Shown piece by piece: positions 45,364-54,789 of a stretch of 64,000 nucleotides of DNA. Each line of letters opens with the position of its first letter. Position 1 is the stretch's first letter. The stretch is from Streptomyces lucensis JCM 4490 (GTDB lineage Bacteria; Actinomycetota; Actinomycetes; Streptomycetales; Streptomycetaceae), in assembly GCF_014650035.1 (NCBI RefSeq), contig NZ_BMUE01000003.1, positions 124,001 to 188,000 of the forward strand, in the 5' to 3' direction. Both the position numbers and the translations under genes were made by a program. The notes under the pieces were generated by a model. The model searched no databases. It was not told the origin of the DNA and worked only from the letters and a program-made list of their open reading frames with translations.

Positions 45364-45408
45364 AAGGCCCCTCCAGACCTACTAGGCGAGGTCGTAGGAA
45401 GGGGTCTT
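45364..45408 (+). promoter_or_regulatory. Structured leader upstream of the CAP-domain gene
   Basis: The gap 45039-45470 has no gene. AAGGCCCCT (45364-45372) pairs with AGGGGTCTT (45400-45408), ending in TCTTT. Inside, GACCT (45376-45380)/AGGTC (45389-45393) and CCTAC (45378-45382)/GTAGG (45394-45398) are alternative stems. It may be an attenuator or terminator 60 bases before the start. Known riboswitch signatures were not seen. Confidence 0.45.
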
Positions 45409-45470
45409 TGCGTTCGATGTGAAGCCGTCCTGAGAATGAGCGCTCGGCGATCAACGAGTGAGGTTGACGT

Positions 45471-46295
45471 ATGGGCCAGCATCGCAGGACACAGAAGTAC
45501 CGGCGGATAGTCGTCACTGCCGTCGCCATCGGCGCCGTGGGTGTGCCATCAGCCGCCCTCGCGTGCACCGACTGGCCGGACGGCACGCAGGACGCGTCGT
45601 ACGCCGCCCCGACGAGCACGCCCGTCACGCAGTGGCAGCACGTCCAGAGGCATCACCACCGCAACATCGTGGAGACCGGCGCACCGCGGACCACCACGCC
45701 GCCCGCGCCCCGGGCCACCGCTGACGCGGGTGCGGAGCACAAGGCCGGCGTCCACAAGAAGGTCCACAAGAAGAAGGTCAGGGTCCACCGGCCGACGAGT
45801 GCCGCCGCCGGCACGCCCCGGACGGCCCCGGCCCCCACCCCCTCCGCCTCCACGGCCGGCGCCACACCCTCAGCGCCCGCTGCCGCGCCGAGCGCGCCGA
45901 AGGCCACCGCCACGGCTTCCGGGGTCACCGCCCGCATCCTGGAACTCGTCAACGCCGAGCGCGCCAAAGTCGGTTGCCAGGCGCTGACCCTGAACTCGGC
46001 GCTGACCAAGGCCGCGCAGGCCCACAGCGCGGACATGGCGGCCCACCAGAACATGTCGCACACCGGGTCCGACGGGTCGATGCCGGGCGACCGCATCACG
46101 CGCGCCGGCTATGTCTGGAGCAGTTACGGGGAGAACGTCGCCTACGGCTATGCCACGGCGGACCAGGTCATGGCGGGCTGGATGGCCAGCCCCGGGCACC
46201 GGGAGAACATCCTCAACTGCGCGTTCAAGGAGATCGGCGTCGGTCTCGCGCAGCCCAACAGCTACTGGACCCAGGACTTCGGCACGGCCCGGTAG
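45471..46295 (+). CDS. Secreted CAP/SCP-domain protein
   Basis: 274 residues. A signal peptide (about 1-31, ending A-L-A), a linker rich in K, H, A, T and P (about 32-145, with H-K-K-V-H-K-K-K-V), and a C-terminal CAP domain (about 148-274) with A-Q-A-H-S-A-D-M-A, G-E-N-V-A-Y-G-Y, M-A-S-P-G-H-R-E-N-I-L-N and the metal-type histidines. Two cysteines in the CAP domain could pair. Bacterial CAP proteins are extracellular and of uncertain role. ATG has GAGG nearby; a structured leader precedes it. Confidence 0.9.
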   Translation: MGQHRRTQKYRRIVVTAVAIGAVGVPSAALACTDWPDGTQDASYAAPTSTPVTQWQHVQRHHHRNIVETGAPRTTTPPAPRATADAGAEHKAGVHKKVHKKKVRVHRPTSAAAGTPRTAPAPTPSASTAGATPSAPAAAPSAPKATATASGVTARILELVNAERAKVGCQALTLNSALTKAAQAHSADMAAHQNMSHTGSDGSMPGDRITRAGYVWSSYGENVAYGYATADQVMAGWMASPGHRENILNCAFKEIGVGLAQPNSYWTQDFGTAR

Positions 46296-46327
46296 GCGGT
46301 CGCGGCAGCCGACGGCGTGGCGCGCGC

Positions 46328-46344
46328 CGGACCGGCCCGGTCCG
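46328..46344 (+). terminator. Short hairpin after the CAP gene
   Basis: CGGACCG-GCC-CGGTCCG (46328-46344), a 7-base stem 33 bases past the stop. Confidence 0.4.
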
Positions 46345-46389
46345 CGGCGAAGATGTCGCCCGGTGACGACAGTCGGCTGGGAGGCTGCC

Positions 46390-47475
46390 ATGACGGTGAA
46401 CCGGGTCGGCCTGGTCGTGCACGGCGGGCGCGCCGAGGCCGTGACCGCCGCGCGGGCCGTGCGCGAGTGGTGCGCCGAGCGTTCCGTGGGGTGCGTGGAC
46501 ATCGACGTGTGGCGGGAGGGCGCCCGGCACAGCGCCCGGGAGGAGGTCGACGCCGCGGGCGACCCCGACCTCATCGTCACGCTCGGCGGCGACGGCACCT
46601 TCCTGCGCGGCGCCCGGCTGGCGGCCGGCAACGACGCCCTGGTGCTCGGTGTCGACCTCGGCCGGGTCGGCTTCCTGACGGAGGTCCCCGCACCGGCGGT
46701 GCGCGCGGCACTGGACGCGGTCCGGGAGGAACGGATCAGCGTCGAGCACCGGATGCTGCTGACGCTGCGGGCGTCGTGCCGGCTGGAGGTCCCCGCGCAC
46801 ATGGAGGCGCTGCTGCGCTACGGCCGCGGTCCGCGGCTGCCTCCGCCCCCGGTGCGCATGGAGTGCGAGGCGGGCGGCGACTGGGGCGTGGCCCTCGACG
46901 TCACCGCCCTGAACGACGTCGTCCTGGAGAAGCTGGCCCGCGACCGGCAGGTGTCGGTCGCGGTCTACCTGGCCGGCCGCCTCCTCGCCTGCTACTCCGC
47001 CGACGCGCTGCTGGTGGCGACACCGACCGGCTCCACGGCGTACAGCTTCGCCGCCGGCGGCCCGGTCGTCTCGCCCCGCGCGGAGGGCCTGGTGTTCACA
47101 CCGGTCGCCCCGCACATGGTGTTCGACCGATCGGTGGTCGCCGCTCCCGACGAGCCCGTCGCGCTCCGGGTGCTGGAACGGTCGGGTCAGGCGGCCGTCA
47201 GCATCGACGGCCAGCTGCGCGGGGTGCTCGGACCCGGGGACTGGATCGGTGTGTACGCCGCCCCCCGCCGGCTCAGGGCGGTCCGGCTGGGCCCGATGGA
47301 CTTCTACGGCCGGCTGCGCGAGCGCATGAACCTCACCGACGCCCCGGCCGCCCTCGCCGACGGGAGCGCCGCTCCGCTGTGGCCGGTGACCACTCCCCCG
47401 CCCGGCGACCTCGCCCACCTCGCGCTGCCGTCGGCGCCGCAGGCGGGGTCACGGCCTCCGGGCCGCCCCGGGTGA
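46390..47475 (+). CDS. nadK: NAD kinase
   Basis: 361 residues, with the NAD kinase motif T-L-G-G-D-G-T-F-L (62-70) and the second family block N-D-V-V-L-E-K followed by S-A-D-A-L-L-V-A-T-P-T-G-S-T-A-Y-S-F-A-A-G-G-P. It phosphorylates NAD to NADP using ATP or polyphosphate. The C-terminal 55 residues are an extra low-complexity tail rich in P and A. ATG at 46390 has GGGAGG upstream. Streptomyces usually have more than one NAD kinase. Confidence 0.93.
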   Translation: MTVNRVGLVVHGGRAEAVTAARAVREWCAERSVGCVDIDVWREGARHSAREEVDAAGDPDLIVTLGGDGTFLRGARLAAGNDALVLGVDLGRVGFLTEVPAPAVRAALDAVREERISVEHRMLLTLRASCRLEVPAHMEALLRYGRGPRLPPPPVRMECEAGGDWGVALDVTALNDVVLEKLARDRQVSVAVYLAGRLLACYSADALLVATPTGSTAYSFAAGGPVVSPRAEGLVFTPVAPHMVFDRSVVAAPDEPVALRVLERSGQAAVSIDGQLRGVLGPGDWIGVYAAPRRLRAVRLGPMDFYGRLRERMNLTDAPAALADGSAAPLWPVTTPPPGDLAHLALPSAPQAGSRPPGRPG

Positions 47476-47541
47476 CGGCGCCGGGACCGGTGCGCCGCCA
47501 GGGCCGGCGCGCCGCCGAGCGGCACGGCCGCCGACGCCGGT

Positions 47542-48213
47542 TCAGGGCCGGGCGGGGACGTCCGGGGCCGCGAGGGTCCGCCGGAGCTCCTCGAAGGCGG
47601 TGGGGCGCAGCCGCCGCGACAGGAAGTCGCGGATGCGCAGGGCGCACTCCCGCGGTGACAGCACGCCGGTGTCGACGTCCAGGTCGTGTGCTCCGTGCGC
47701 GTGGACCCGCTCGTACTGCAGGGCGGCCAGCCCCGGCGGTCGGTCCCCGCGCTCGCGTTCGCGCCGCTCCAGCTCCGGCAGCGGGCAGCGGACGCCGACC
47801 AGGACCGTGTCCTCGGGGGCGAGCAGATCGAGGAGGTCCAGCAGTCGCCAGGGGCGGCTGAGCGGATGGTCCACCACGACGTTGTTGCCCGCGGCGGCCA
47901 TTCCGGCGACGGCGCGGTGGAAGCCCTTGACCGTGCGGTCGATCTCGTCCCGCAGGTTCTCGTCGGCGATGGGCCGACGGCAGCGCATGGCGTGGAAGGC
48001 GTCGACCGGCATGTGGAACCAGATCCCGCCGAGCACGTCGAGCAGGGCCCGGGCGATGCTGGACTTGCCTGAGCTGGAGGTGCCGTTGAGCAGGACGACC
48101 GTGCCCGTCGCGGGGGTCCCGGGGATGCGTGCGTGGTCCGGGGCGCCCGCGGCCACGGCCGCCGGCGACCGCCGCGCGACGCCGTCCCCGTCTGCTGCAG
48201 GCCGATCTCTCAC
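47542..48213 (-). CDS. Chloramphenicol phosphotransferase-like kinase
   Basis: About 223 residues. The P-loop L-L-N-G-T-S-S-S-G-K-S-S, F-H-M-P-V-D-A-F-H and the C-terminal Y-E-R-V-H-A-H-G-A-H-D-L-D-V-D-T are characteristic of the CPT family (PF07931). In S. venezuelae the relative phosphorylates chloramphenicol; other members have unknown substrates, so resistance cannot be claimed. The start (GTG 48213) has no good ribosome site, so it may lie further in. It is convergent with nadK. Confidence 0.85.
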   Translation of the reverse strand: MRDRPAADGDGVARRSPAAVAAGAPDHARIPGTPATGTVVLLNGTSSSGKSSIARALLDVLGGIWFHMPVDAFHAMRCRRPIADENLRDEIDRTVKGFHRAVAGMAAAGNNVVVDHPLSRPWRLLDLLDLLAPEDTVLVGVRCPLPELERRERERGDRPPGLAALQYERVHAHGAHDLDVDTGVLSPRECALRIRDFLSRRLRPTAFEELRRTLAAPDVPARP

Positions 48214-48302
48214 GCGGCCGAGTCTACGGGGCGGCCCGCACGGCGGTCCGGCGGGTGGCGTGCCGCAACTCCCGTGCACGCCACCTGCGTCGGCGGGACC
48301 GG

Positions 48303-49859
48303 TCAGATCTGCCGGGCCCGGTCGGCCCAGTACCGCTCGCGGATGGTCCGCTTCAGCACCTTGCCGTTGGCGCTGCGGGGCAGGGTGTCGACGAACTCCA
48401 CCCGCTTGGGGGACCGGACACTGCCCAGCCGCTCCTTGCACAGCGCGATCAGCTCGTCACCGCCCACCTGTGAGCCGGGGTTGAGTTCGACGACCGCGGT
48501 GACCGCCTCGCCCCAGTCCTCGTGCGGTACGCCGATCACGGCGCAGTCCTGCACGGCCGGGTGGCTCCAGATGACCTGCTCGATCTCGCTCGGGTAGACG
48601 TTCAGCCCACCGGAGATGATCATGTCCTTCTTGCGGTCGGTGATGAACAGGTAGCCGTCCCGGTCGAGATGGCCGATGTCCCCCGTGTGCAGCCATCCGT
48701 CGACGACCGTCTCGGCCGTCTTCTCGGGCGCCTTGTAGTAGCCCTTCATCACGAGGTCGCCGCGCACGCAGATTTCGCCTGACTGCCCGGCGGGGGCCGG
48801 CCGGTCGTCGGCGTCGCGGATCTCGACGGTGATCAGGGGATTGGGCCGGCCGCACGACGCCAGCCGCGAGTCGGGGGCCACCTGTCCGTCGGCGAAGTGC
48901 TCCTCGGGCCTCATGAAGGAGATGCCGGCGAAGGCCTCCACCTGGCCGTACCCCTCCGTCAGCACGGGGCCGAACAGCTCGATGGCACGGCGCAGCTTCC
49001 CGGTCGACATGGGCGCCGCGCCGTAGACCAGGTAGCGCAGGGAGGACAGGTCGCGCCGCTCGATCCCCGGTGTCTCCATCAGCCGGTAGATGACGGTGGG
49101 CGCGAGGAACAGCTCGGTCACGCGGTGCCGTTCGATCGCGTCGAGGACGGCGTTCGGTTCGCCCTTGGGCAGGACCACCACCGTGCCGCCGCGCGCCGTG
49201 GTGGTCAGGGAGAAGATCCCGGAGGCGTGGGTCATCGGCAGCGCGGCCAGGTCGACGATGTGCTCGTCGGCGCGGTACTGCAGGGCGATCATCTGGTGGG
49301 CGAGGTACACCGAGAAGGAACGGTGGGTGTTCATCACGCCCTTGGGCAGGCCGGTCGTGCCTCCGGTGGACGCGATGGCCACCACGTCGTCCATGTCGTA
49401 GTGCACGTCGGGCGGCGTGTCGGGCAGACCGGCCGTCCAGTCCGCCAGCGACGGGGCTTCCGAGGCGTCGTCCTCCAGGCACACGTAGTGCTTGACCTTG
49501 GGCAGCCGCGGCGCCAGCTCGGCCACCTTGCCGGCCATCGACGGGTGGTAGAACAGCACCTCGCAGTCGAAGCCGTCGATCACGCCCTGCAGGTCGGAGG
49601 CGGGAACGCCGGGGTTGAGCGGCACCCAGGCCAGGCCTGCGCGCCAGATGCCGAGCACGCAGATCCAGGCGACCGGGTCGTTCGGCGACAGCACGCCGGC
49701 CTTGGACTCGCGCGCGAGCCCGGACCGCAGGAGCGCGTGGGACACCCGGCAGGACAGCTTTCCGGCCTCGGTGAACGTCCAGCTCCGGCCGCCGCCGACG
49801 TACGCGGTGGCGTCCGGGTGGTTGCGCCAGCCCCGGTCGAAGAAATCGATGATCGCCAT
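48303..49859 (-). CDS. Acyl-CoA ligase (AMP-dependent)
   Basis: 518 residues. The AMP-binding motif S-T-G-G-T-T-G-L-P-K-G (about 179-189), Y-G-A-A-P, G-Y-G-Q-V-E, the T-G-D-I-G hinge region and R-S-A-N-G-K-V-L-K-R with the catalytic lysine are all present, as in fatty/aryl acid CoA ligases. The ATG overlaps the thiolase stop (TGATG). The pair probably activates and cleaves or condenses an acyl chain. Substrate unknown; fatty acid or an aryl acid is possible. Confidence 0.9.
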   Translation of the reverse strand: MAIIDFFDRGWRNHPDATAYVGGGRSWTFTEAGKLSCRVSHALLRSGLARESKAGVLSPNDPVAWICVLGIWRAGLAWVPLNPGVPASDLQGVIDGFDCEVLFYHPSMAGKVAELAPRLPKVKHYVCLEDDASEAPSLADWTAGLPDTPPDVHYDMDDVVAIASTGGTTGLPKGVMNTHRSFSVYLAHQMIALQYRADEHIVDLAALPMTHASGIFSLTTTARGGTVVVLPKGEPNAVLDAIERHRVTELFLAPTVIYRLMETPGIERRDLSSLRYLVYGAAPMSTGKLRRAIELFGPVLTEGYGQVEAFAGISFMRPEEHFADGQVAPDSRLASCGRPNPLITVEIRDADDRPAPAGQSGEICVRGDLVMKGYYKAPEKTAETVVDGWLHTGDIGHLDRDGYLFITDRKKDMIISGGLNVYPSEIEQVIWSHPAVQDCAVIGVPHEDWGEAVTAVVELNPGSQVGGDELIALCKERLGSVRSPKRVEFVDTLPRSANGKVLKRTIRERYWADRARQI

Positions 49860-51085
49860 CAGACCCCCAATATCGTGATGGCGGCGACTGCTTCCTCGCC
49901 GCCGTGGAACCCGCCGCAGTTCTCCGCGAGCGCCGTCCGCGCCCCGGGCACCTGCCGGGCGCCCGCGTCGCCCCGCAACTGCCGGACCAGCTCGTAGACC
50001 TGGCCCAGTCCCGTCGCGCCCAGCGGATGCCCCTTCGACTCCAGGCCGCCGGACGGATTGACCGGCAGGCGCCCGCCCAGCGTGGTGTCGCCCTTCTCGG
50101 CGGCCTCGCCACCGGTGCCGGGATCGCACAGCCCGAGCAGCTCGGTCAGCTGGATCTCGGCGAAGGCCGTCGCGTCGTGCACCTCGGCCACGTCGACGTC
50201 CCGCGGCCCGGCACCGGCCTCCTCGTACGCCCGCTCGGCCAGCAGCCGGACGACGTGCCGGTCCAGGGCGTCCAGCGGCCGCTCCACACCGGTGCCGATC
50301 ACACAGGCCAGGACGCGCACGCTCCGGCCGGTGCCGCTCAGCCGCCGCAGCCCGCGCTCCCCGCACACCACGGCGGCCGCCGCCCCGTCGGTGATCGGGG
50401 CGCACATCGGCACCGTCAGCGGATACGACAGCGCCCGGGCCGCGAGGATCTCCTCGACGGTGAGCGGGGTGCGGTGGTGCGCCCTGTCGTTGTGCTCGGC
50501 GTGCCGGTGATTCTTCGCCGCGACGGCCGCGATCTGCCGCTGGGTGGTGCCGAACCTGTTCATGTGCGCCCGGGCCATGGCCGCGTAGATGTCCATGAAC
50601 ACGCTGCGCTTGCCGGCGCCGGAGTTGTCGACCTCGCCGCCCAGCGCGGTCAGCGTCGCGGACAGGCCGGCCGGATCCGACACGTCGTAGGCGCCCTCGA
50701 AGACCGCCATCGCCCGGCCCCGGTCGGCCACGTTCATCTTCTCCACACCGACGGCGAGCGCGATGTCGGCCGCGCCGGAACGGATCTGGGCGACCGCCAG
50801 GTGCAGGGCGGTGGCGCCGGTGGCGCAGGCGTTCTCGACGTTGAAGACGGGAATGCGCTCGAACCCCATCGCGCGCAGGGCGATCTGGCCGCCGACCATG
50901 AGCTGCCCCTCGAGCGCGCCCTGGGTCGTGTTCCCGAAGAAGGCCGCCTGGACGTGGCGTTGCTCCAGCCCCGCGTCGGCCAGGGCCTCCCGGACCGCCT
51001 CGGCCGTCAGATCCGGCACGCCGCGATCGGTGTGACGGCCGAAGCGCGTCATCCCCACCCCGACGATCCATACCGGCTCCGCCAC
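49859..51085 (-). CDS. SCP-x type thiolase
   Basis: 408 residues. The active-site block V-E-N-A-C-A-T-G-A (nucleophile Cys), D-V-A-E-V-H-D-A-T-A-F-A-E and S-K-G-H-P-L-G-A-T-G are present; the last catalytic block reads E-N-C-G-G-F-H-G-G, as in the SCP2/lipid-transfer thiolase subgroup. These often work with an OB-fold DUF35 partner, which is not adjacent. The stop overlaps the ligase ATG. It lies 296 bases downstream of the phzE-like gene and could be a separate unit. Confidence 0.9.
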   Translation of the reverse strand: MAEPVWIVGVGMTRFGRHTDRGVPDLTAEAVREALADAGLEQRHVQAAFFGNTTQGALEGQLMVGGQIALRAMGFERIPVFNVENACATGATALHLAVAQIRSGAADIALAVGVEKMNVADRGRAMAVFEGAYDVSDPAGLSATLTALGGEVDNSGAGKRSVFMDIYAAMARAHMNRFGTTQRQIAAVAAKNHRHAEHNDRAHHRTPLTVEEILAARALSYPLTVPMCAPITDGAAAAVVCGERGLRRLSGTGRSVRVLACVIGTGVERPLDALDRHVVRLLAERAYEEAGAGPRDVDVAEVHDATAFAEIQLTELLGLCDPGTGGEAAEKGDTTLGGRLPVNPSGGLESKGHPLGATGLGQVYELVRQLRGDAGARQVPGARTALAENCGGFHGGEEAVAAITILGV

Positions 51086-51381
51086 GAGCTGCTCCTTCGG
51101 CTGGTGCGATGGTGTCCGCCGTACCGGGGCGACGGCGCTGACATGAACAGGTGGGGAAAAGACGTCTCAAGTTCTCGGCGTGCCCGGCGTCGTCGCCGAA
51201 ATCATCGATATCCGGTGGACAATGGGATGTCGCCGAGCGCTCGGACTTTCCGGCGCTCAATTCCCGGGTGGCTTTTCACCTGAATTCCCGGCCACGGTAC
51301 CGGCGTCGATCAACGCGCCGCAATATGAGAACCGCACGGTCACGGGCGTGTTCCTCACGGCCGGTCCATGTTCCCCCCGGC
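51086..51381. other. Intergenic region between phzE-like and thiolase genes
   Basis: 296 bases, less GC-rich in patches (51198-51225 and 51320-51335). It should hold the phzE operon terminator and the thiolase promoter; neither is sharply defined. No gene. Confidence 0.4.
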
Positions 51382-53346
51382 CTACGGAATGCCGTCCTCG
51401 AGCACGCCGACGAGCAGGTCGCGCAGGATGGCGGTTCCGTTGCGGGTCAGTACGGAGGCGGGGTGGAACTGGACGGAGCCGTACCCGGGGCCGCGCAGTG
51501 CGTGCACCTCACCACTGCCCGGATCATGGCAGACCCGGATCTCGCCGCGGCGGAAGGGGCAGGAAAGGACGGGCGCGGCCGAGCGTGCGGCGAATGTGTT
51601 GTAGAACCCGACGAGTTCGGGCCGGCCGAAGAAGTCGATCTTCTGCTGGGAACCCTGGTTCGGCTCCGGTTTGCGCACGATGTCGAGGCCCAGGAGGGAA
51701 CTGAGCACCTGGTGGCCGAGGCACACGGAGAGGAACGGGATCCGGGACCGCAGCAGGCCCCGGGTGAGGTCCCGGAGGTGGGCGATCTTGGCGTCCGAGT
51801 GCCGGCCCGGGTCTCCGGGGCCGGGTCCCACGATCACTAAGTCCTGGCCGTCGAGTGTGTACGGCTCGTCGAAACGGCGCACCGTGACGTCCAGGCCCAG
51901 TGAGCCGAGGCAGTGCCGGGCCATGGAGGTGAAGGTGTCCTCGGCGTCGACGACGAGGAGCCGCCGCCCGGCCAGCCGGCCGACGGGCCGGTCCCGGTCG
52001 TCGGGGTCCGCCAGCCAGTAGCCGGCCAGCGTCGCGTTCCGGGTCGCGAGGGCGGCCGTCACGTCCGGGTGCGTCCGCAGGCCAGGCGCCCGGTGCGGCG
52101 CCGCGGTGTCCCGCCGTGCCGGGCCTGCGGTGCCCGGGGTGTCGGGGTCGCTGCGCAGGGCGGACAGCAGCCCGGCGGCCTTCGCACGGGTCTCGGCCAC
52201 CTCGGCCCACGGGGAGGAGTGCCGGACCAGGGTGGCGCCGACGCCGATGGACAGGCCGCCGGTGCGGTCGACGTCCGCCGTGCGGATGAGGATCGACGAG
52301 TCCAGGACCGCCTCGCCGTCGCCGTCGCGGCCGATGAGTGCGGCCACACCGCTGTAGTAACCCCGGCCGTGCGGTTCGTACTTGGTGATGACGCGGCAGG
52401 CGCTCTCCAGCGGGCTTCCGGTGACCGTCGGCGCGAACAGGGTCTCGCGGAGGATGTCGCGCACGCCGCGGCTGCTGGTGCCCTCGATGAGGTACTCGGT
52501 GTGGGCGAGGCGTTCCATCTCCTTCAGGTACGGGCCGCGGACCCGGCCTCCCCGGTCACAGACCCGGCCCATCATCTTCAGTTCCTCGTCGAGGACCATG
52601 AAGAGTTCGTCCGACTCCTTGGTGTCCCGCAGGAAGCCCATCACGCCGGCGGGATCGGGTCCGCCCTCGGGATAGCGGTAGGTGCCGCTGATCGGGTTCA
52701 TGGTCACGGCCCCGCCGGCCAGACTCACGTGCTGCTCCGGCGTGGCTCCGACGAGGTAACGGTCACCGGTGTGGATCAGGAACGTCCAGTAGGCGCCCGG
52801 TTCGCGCTGCAGGAGCCGGCGGAAGAAGGCCAGGGCGGTGGCGGCGCCCCACCCGTCCAGCCGGGCCCGGTAGGTGCGCCGGAACACGAAGTTGGCGCCG
52901 GTTCCCCGGCCGATCTCGTCCTCGATGATGCGGCGGACGGTGTCGGCGTAGGTGTCGTCGTCGATGTCGAAGCCGTGCTCGTCCATCCTGAGGGGCAGGT
53001 CCGGGACGTGCCGCAGGAACTCCTGCCGGGACAGGCCGCACTGTTCCCCGACCGTCAGCGCGATCAGGGGGGTGCCGTCGTCCGGGCAGGTGTAGCCGCG
53101 CTCGGCCAGCTGCCGGTAGGGCAGTACGGCGAGGACGTCGTGCCGGTTCGCGCCCGGGGCCTCGGGCAGGGGGAGTTCGGCGAGCGAGGCGGGCCGGGAG
53201 ACCGTTCCGGTCATCAGCTCCAGCCGGTCCGCTCCGGTGGTCTGCGGCCGGTGCAGCAGGGCGAAGGGCGGTGGCTCGCCGTCGAGGATCCGCCGCAGCA
53301 GCGCGTGCGGTCCGCCGGGGGCCGTGTCGTGGGCACCCGGTCTCAT
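51382..53346 (-). CDS. phzE: PhzE-like 2-amino-2-deoxyisochorismate (ADIC) synthase
   Basis: 654 residues, a fused anthranilate synthase type enzyme. The N-terminal chorismate-binding domain (1-about 420) has N-P-I-S-G-T-Y, D-E-E-L-K-M-M and V-T-G-S-P-L-E-S-A; the C-terminal GATase-1 domain (about 470-654) has the amidotransfer cysteine in S-V-C-L-G-H (about Cys542). It should turn chorismate and glutamine into ADIC. The GATase triad glutamate is missing: H-P-A-S (about 628-631) stands where H-x-E-S is expected. The ATG overlaps the isochorismatase stop (ATGA). It is the last gene of the main operon. Confidence 0.92.
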   Translation of the reverse strand: MRPGAHDTAPGGPHALLRRILDGEPPPFALLHRPQTTGADRLELMTGTVSRPASLAELPLPEAPGANRHDVLAVLPYRQLAERGYTCPDDGTPLIALTVGEQCGLSRQEFLRHVPDLPLRMDEHGFDIDDDTYADTVRRIIEDEIGRGTGANFVFRRTYRARLDGWGAATALAFFRRLLQREPGAYWTFLIHTGDRYLVGATPEQHVSLAGGAVTMNPISGTYRYPEGGPDPAGVMGFLRDTKESDELFMVLDEELKMMGRVCDRGGRVRGPYLKEMERLAHTEYLIEGTSSRGVRDILRETLFAPTVTGSPLESACRVITKYEPHGRGYYSGVAALIGRDGDGEAVLDSSILIRTADVDRTGGLSIGVGATLVRHSSPWAEVAETRAKAAGLLSALRSDPDTPGTAGPARRDTAAPHRAPGLRTHPDVTAALATRNATLAGYWLADPDDRDRPVGRLAGRRLLVVDAEDTFTSMARHCLGSLGLDVTVRRFDEPYTLDGQDLVIVGPGPGDPGRHSDAKIAHLRDLTRGLLRSRIPFLSVCLGHQVLSSLLGLDIVRKPEPNQGSQQKIDFFGRPELVGFYNTFAARSAAPVLSCPFRRGEIRVCHDPGSGEVHALRGPGYGSVQFHPASVLTRNGTAILRDLLVGVLEDGIP

Positions 53347-53993
53347 GACGGGTTCGCCTCCTCCAGCTGCCGCAGCACGGTGTCGGTGGGCAGTGCCATG
53401 CCGCACCGCGTCGCGACGTACTGGAGCGTCATGCGGTGGTCGGCCAGGGTGAAGTCGGCGACGGCGTCGGCCACGACGAACGTCTGGATGTCGTGCGCGT
53501 ACGCCTCCCCCGTCGTCATGAGGATGCCGACGTGGGCGTAGACGCCGCACACGATCAGCTGGTCGCGTCCCGTGGAGCGCATCAGGTCGAGCAGACTCGT
53601 GTTGAAGAAGGCACTCGGCCGCCACTTGGTGAGCACCGTGTCCGTCCCGCCCGGCGCCAGTTCGTCGACGACGGCGCGGTCCCGCGGCCCGGCGGTCATG
53701 CCCGGGCCCCAGAAGTCCTTCAGCAGCCCGCGCTGCTCCTCGGTCATGTCGCCCGGCTGGGCGGTGTAGGCGACGGGCACGCCGAGCCGGTCGCAGGCCT
53801 GCTTGAGCCGGGTCGCGTTGCTCACCAGCGCGTCCACGGGCGACCGGCCGGCGGGGAACGGCCGCAGGAAGTAGTACTGCATGTCGTGCACGAGCAGCAC
53901 GGCACGTGACGGACTCAGGGACCACGAGGCCGTGTTGGCCGGCAGGTCACCCTGTGTGGGCATCGGGTAGGGCTCGATCGCGGGGATGGCCAC
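53343..53993 (-). CDS. phzD: PhzD-like isochorismatase
   Basis: 216 residues. L-L-V-H-D-M-Q (catalytic Asp), L-T-K-W-R-P-S-A-F (catalytic Lys) and C-G-V-Y-A-H-V-G-I are the isochorismatase family blocks; the second Cys of the cysteine-hydrolase motif is absent, as in PhzD and EntB, which use water. It should hydrolyse ADIC to trans-2,3-dihydro-3-hydroxyanthranilate. No ArCP domain is fused, unlike EntB; a separate carrier is encoded at 57698. GTG at 53993 has AAGGAG upstream. Confidence 0.92.
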   Translation of the reverse strand: MAIPAIEPYPMPTQGDLPANTASWSLSPSRAVLLVHDMQYYFLRPFPAGRSPVDALVSNATRLKQACDRLGVPVAYTAQPGDMTEEQRGLLKDFWGPGMTAGPRDRAVVDELAPGGTDTVLTKWRPSAFFNTSLLDLMRSTGRDQLIVCGVYAHVGILMTTGEAYAHDIQTFVVADAVADFTLADHRMTLQYVATRCGMALPTDTVLRQLEEANPS

Positions 53994-54018
53994 AGCCGAC
54001 TCCTTTCCGTGGCGGGGA

Positions 54019-54789
54019 TCACGCGCCGAGCGCGGCCCCGCCGTCGACGGTGAGGTGGTGCATGGTGATGTGCGCCGCCTCGTCGGACAGCAGGAACAGG
54101 ACGGCGTCGGCGACGTCCTGGGGGCGGGCCACCTTCGCCAGCGGGATGCCGACGCGGAAGGCCTCCGGAACACCCTCGATCGAGGCGCGCGCCGCGGACT
54201 CGTCGTCCCACAGCGAGGTCAGCATGGGGGTGTCGGTCGAGCCGGGGGCGACCACGTTGCAGCGGATGCCGTACGCGGCGCTCTCCAGGCCGAGGCACTT
54301 GGTGAACATGGACGCCGCGGCCTTGGACGCCGCGTAGGCGCCCATCTCCATCCGCGCGGTACCCGCGGCGTTGGAGGCGATCGTGACCAGGGCGCCGCGC
54401 CGCCGCGGCATCATCCGGCGCACGACGGCGCGCGACACGTGGAACACGCCGGTCGTGTTCACGGCGAAGGTCGCCTGCCAGTCCTCGTCGGTGAGGTCGC
54501 CGACCCGCCCGGTGCGCAGCACCCCGGCGGCGTTGACGAGCCGGTCGACCGGGCCGAGCCGCTCCTCCACGGCCTCGATCACCGCGTCGACCTGGGCGCT
54601 CGAGGTGACGTCGACCGGGAAGGCCGTCGCCCGGTACCCGGCCTCCCTCAGTTCCTTGGCCACCACCTCCAGCCGGCCGGCGTCCCGGTCCAGCAGCGCG
54701 ACCGAGGCGCCGCGCGCGGCGAGCGTCCCGGCGACCGCGCCGCCGATGCCGCCTGCCGCGCCGGTCACCACCGCGATCGTGTCCTTCAT
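54019..54789 (-). CDS. EntA/DhbA-like dehydrogenase (dihydro-3-hydroxyanthranilate to 3-hydroxyanthranilate)
   Basis: 256 residues, classical [11 protein letters not shown] (10-17), N-A-A-G-V, catalytic Ser before N-A-A-G-T and Y-A-A-S-K. It resembles 2,3-dihydro-2,3-dihydroxybenzoate dehydrogenase. Placed between PhzD-like and DAHP synthase genes, it most likely oxidises dihydro-3-hydroxyanthranilate to the aromatic 3-hydroxyanthranilate; the exact substrate is inferred. ATG overlaps the DAHP synthase stop (ATGA). Confidence 0.88.
   Translation of the reverse strand: MKDTIAVVTGAAGGIGGAVAGTLAARGASVALLDRDAGRLEVVAKELREAGYRATAFPVDVTSSAQVDAVIEAVEERLGPVDRLVNAAGVLRTGRVGDLTDEDWQATFAVNTTGVFHVSRAVVRRMMPRRRGALVTIASNAAGTARMEMGAYAASKAAASMFTKCLGLESAAYGIRCNVVAPGSTDTPMLTSLWDDESAARASIEGVPEAFRVGIPLAKVARPQDVADAVLFLLSDEAAHITMHHLTVDGGAALGA

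Noticed and set aside
45161..45628. Minus-strand open frame of 155 codons in the CAP gene leader
   Set aside because: It runs antisense into the CAP gene, lacks a ribosome site and has no recognisable feature.
47542..48213. Calling the CPT-like gene a chloramphenicol resistance gene
   Set aside because: The family covers many kinases of unknown substrate and nothing nearby relates to chloramphenicol.
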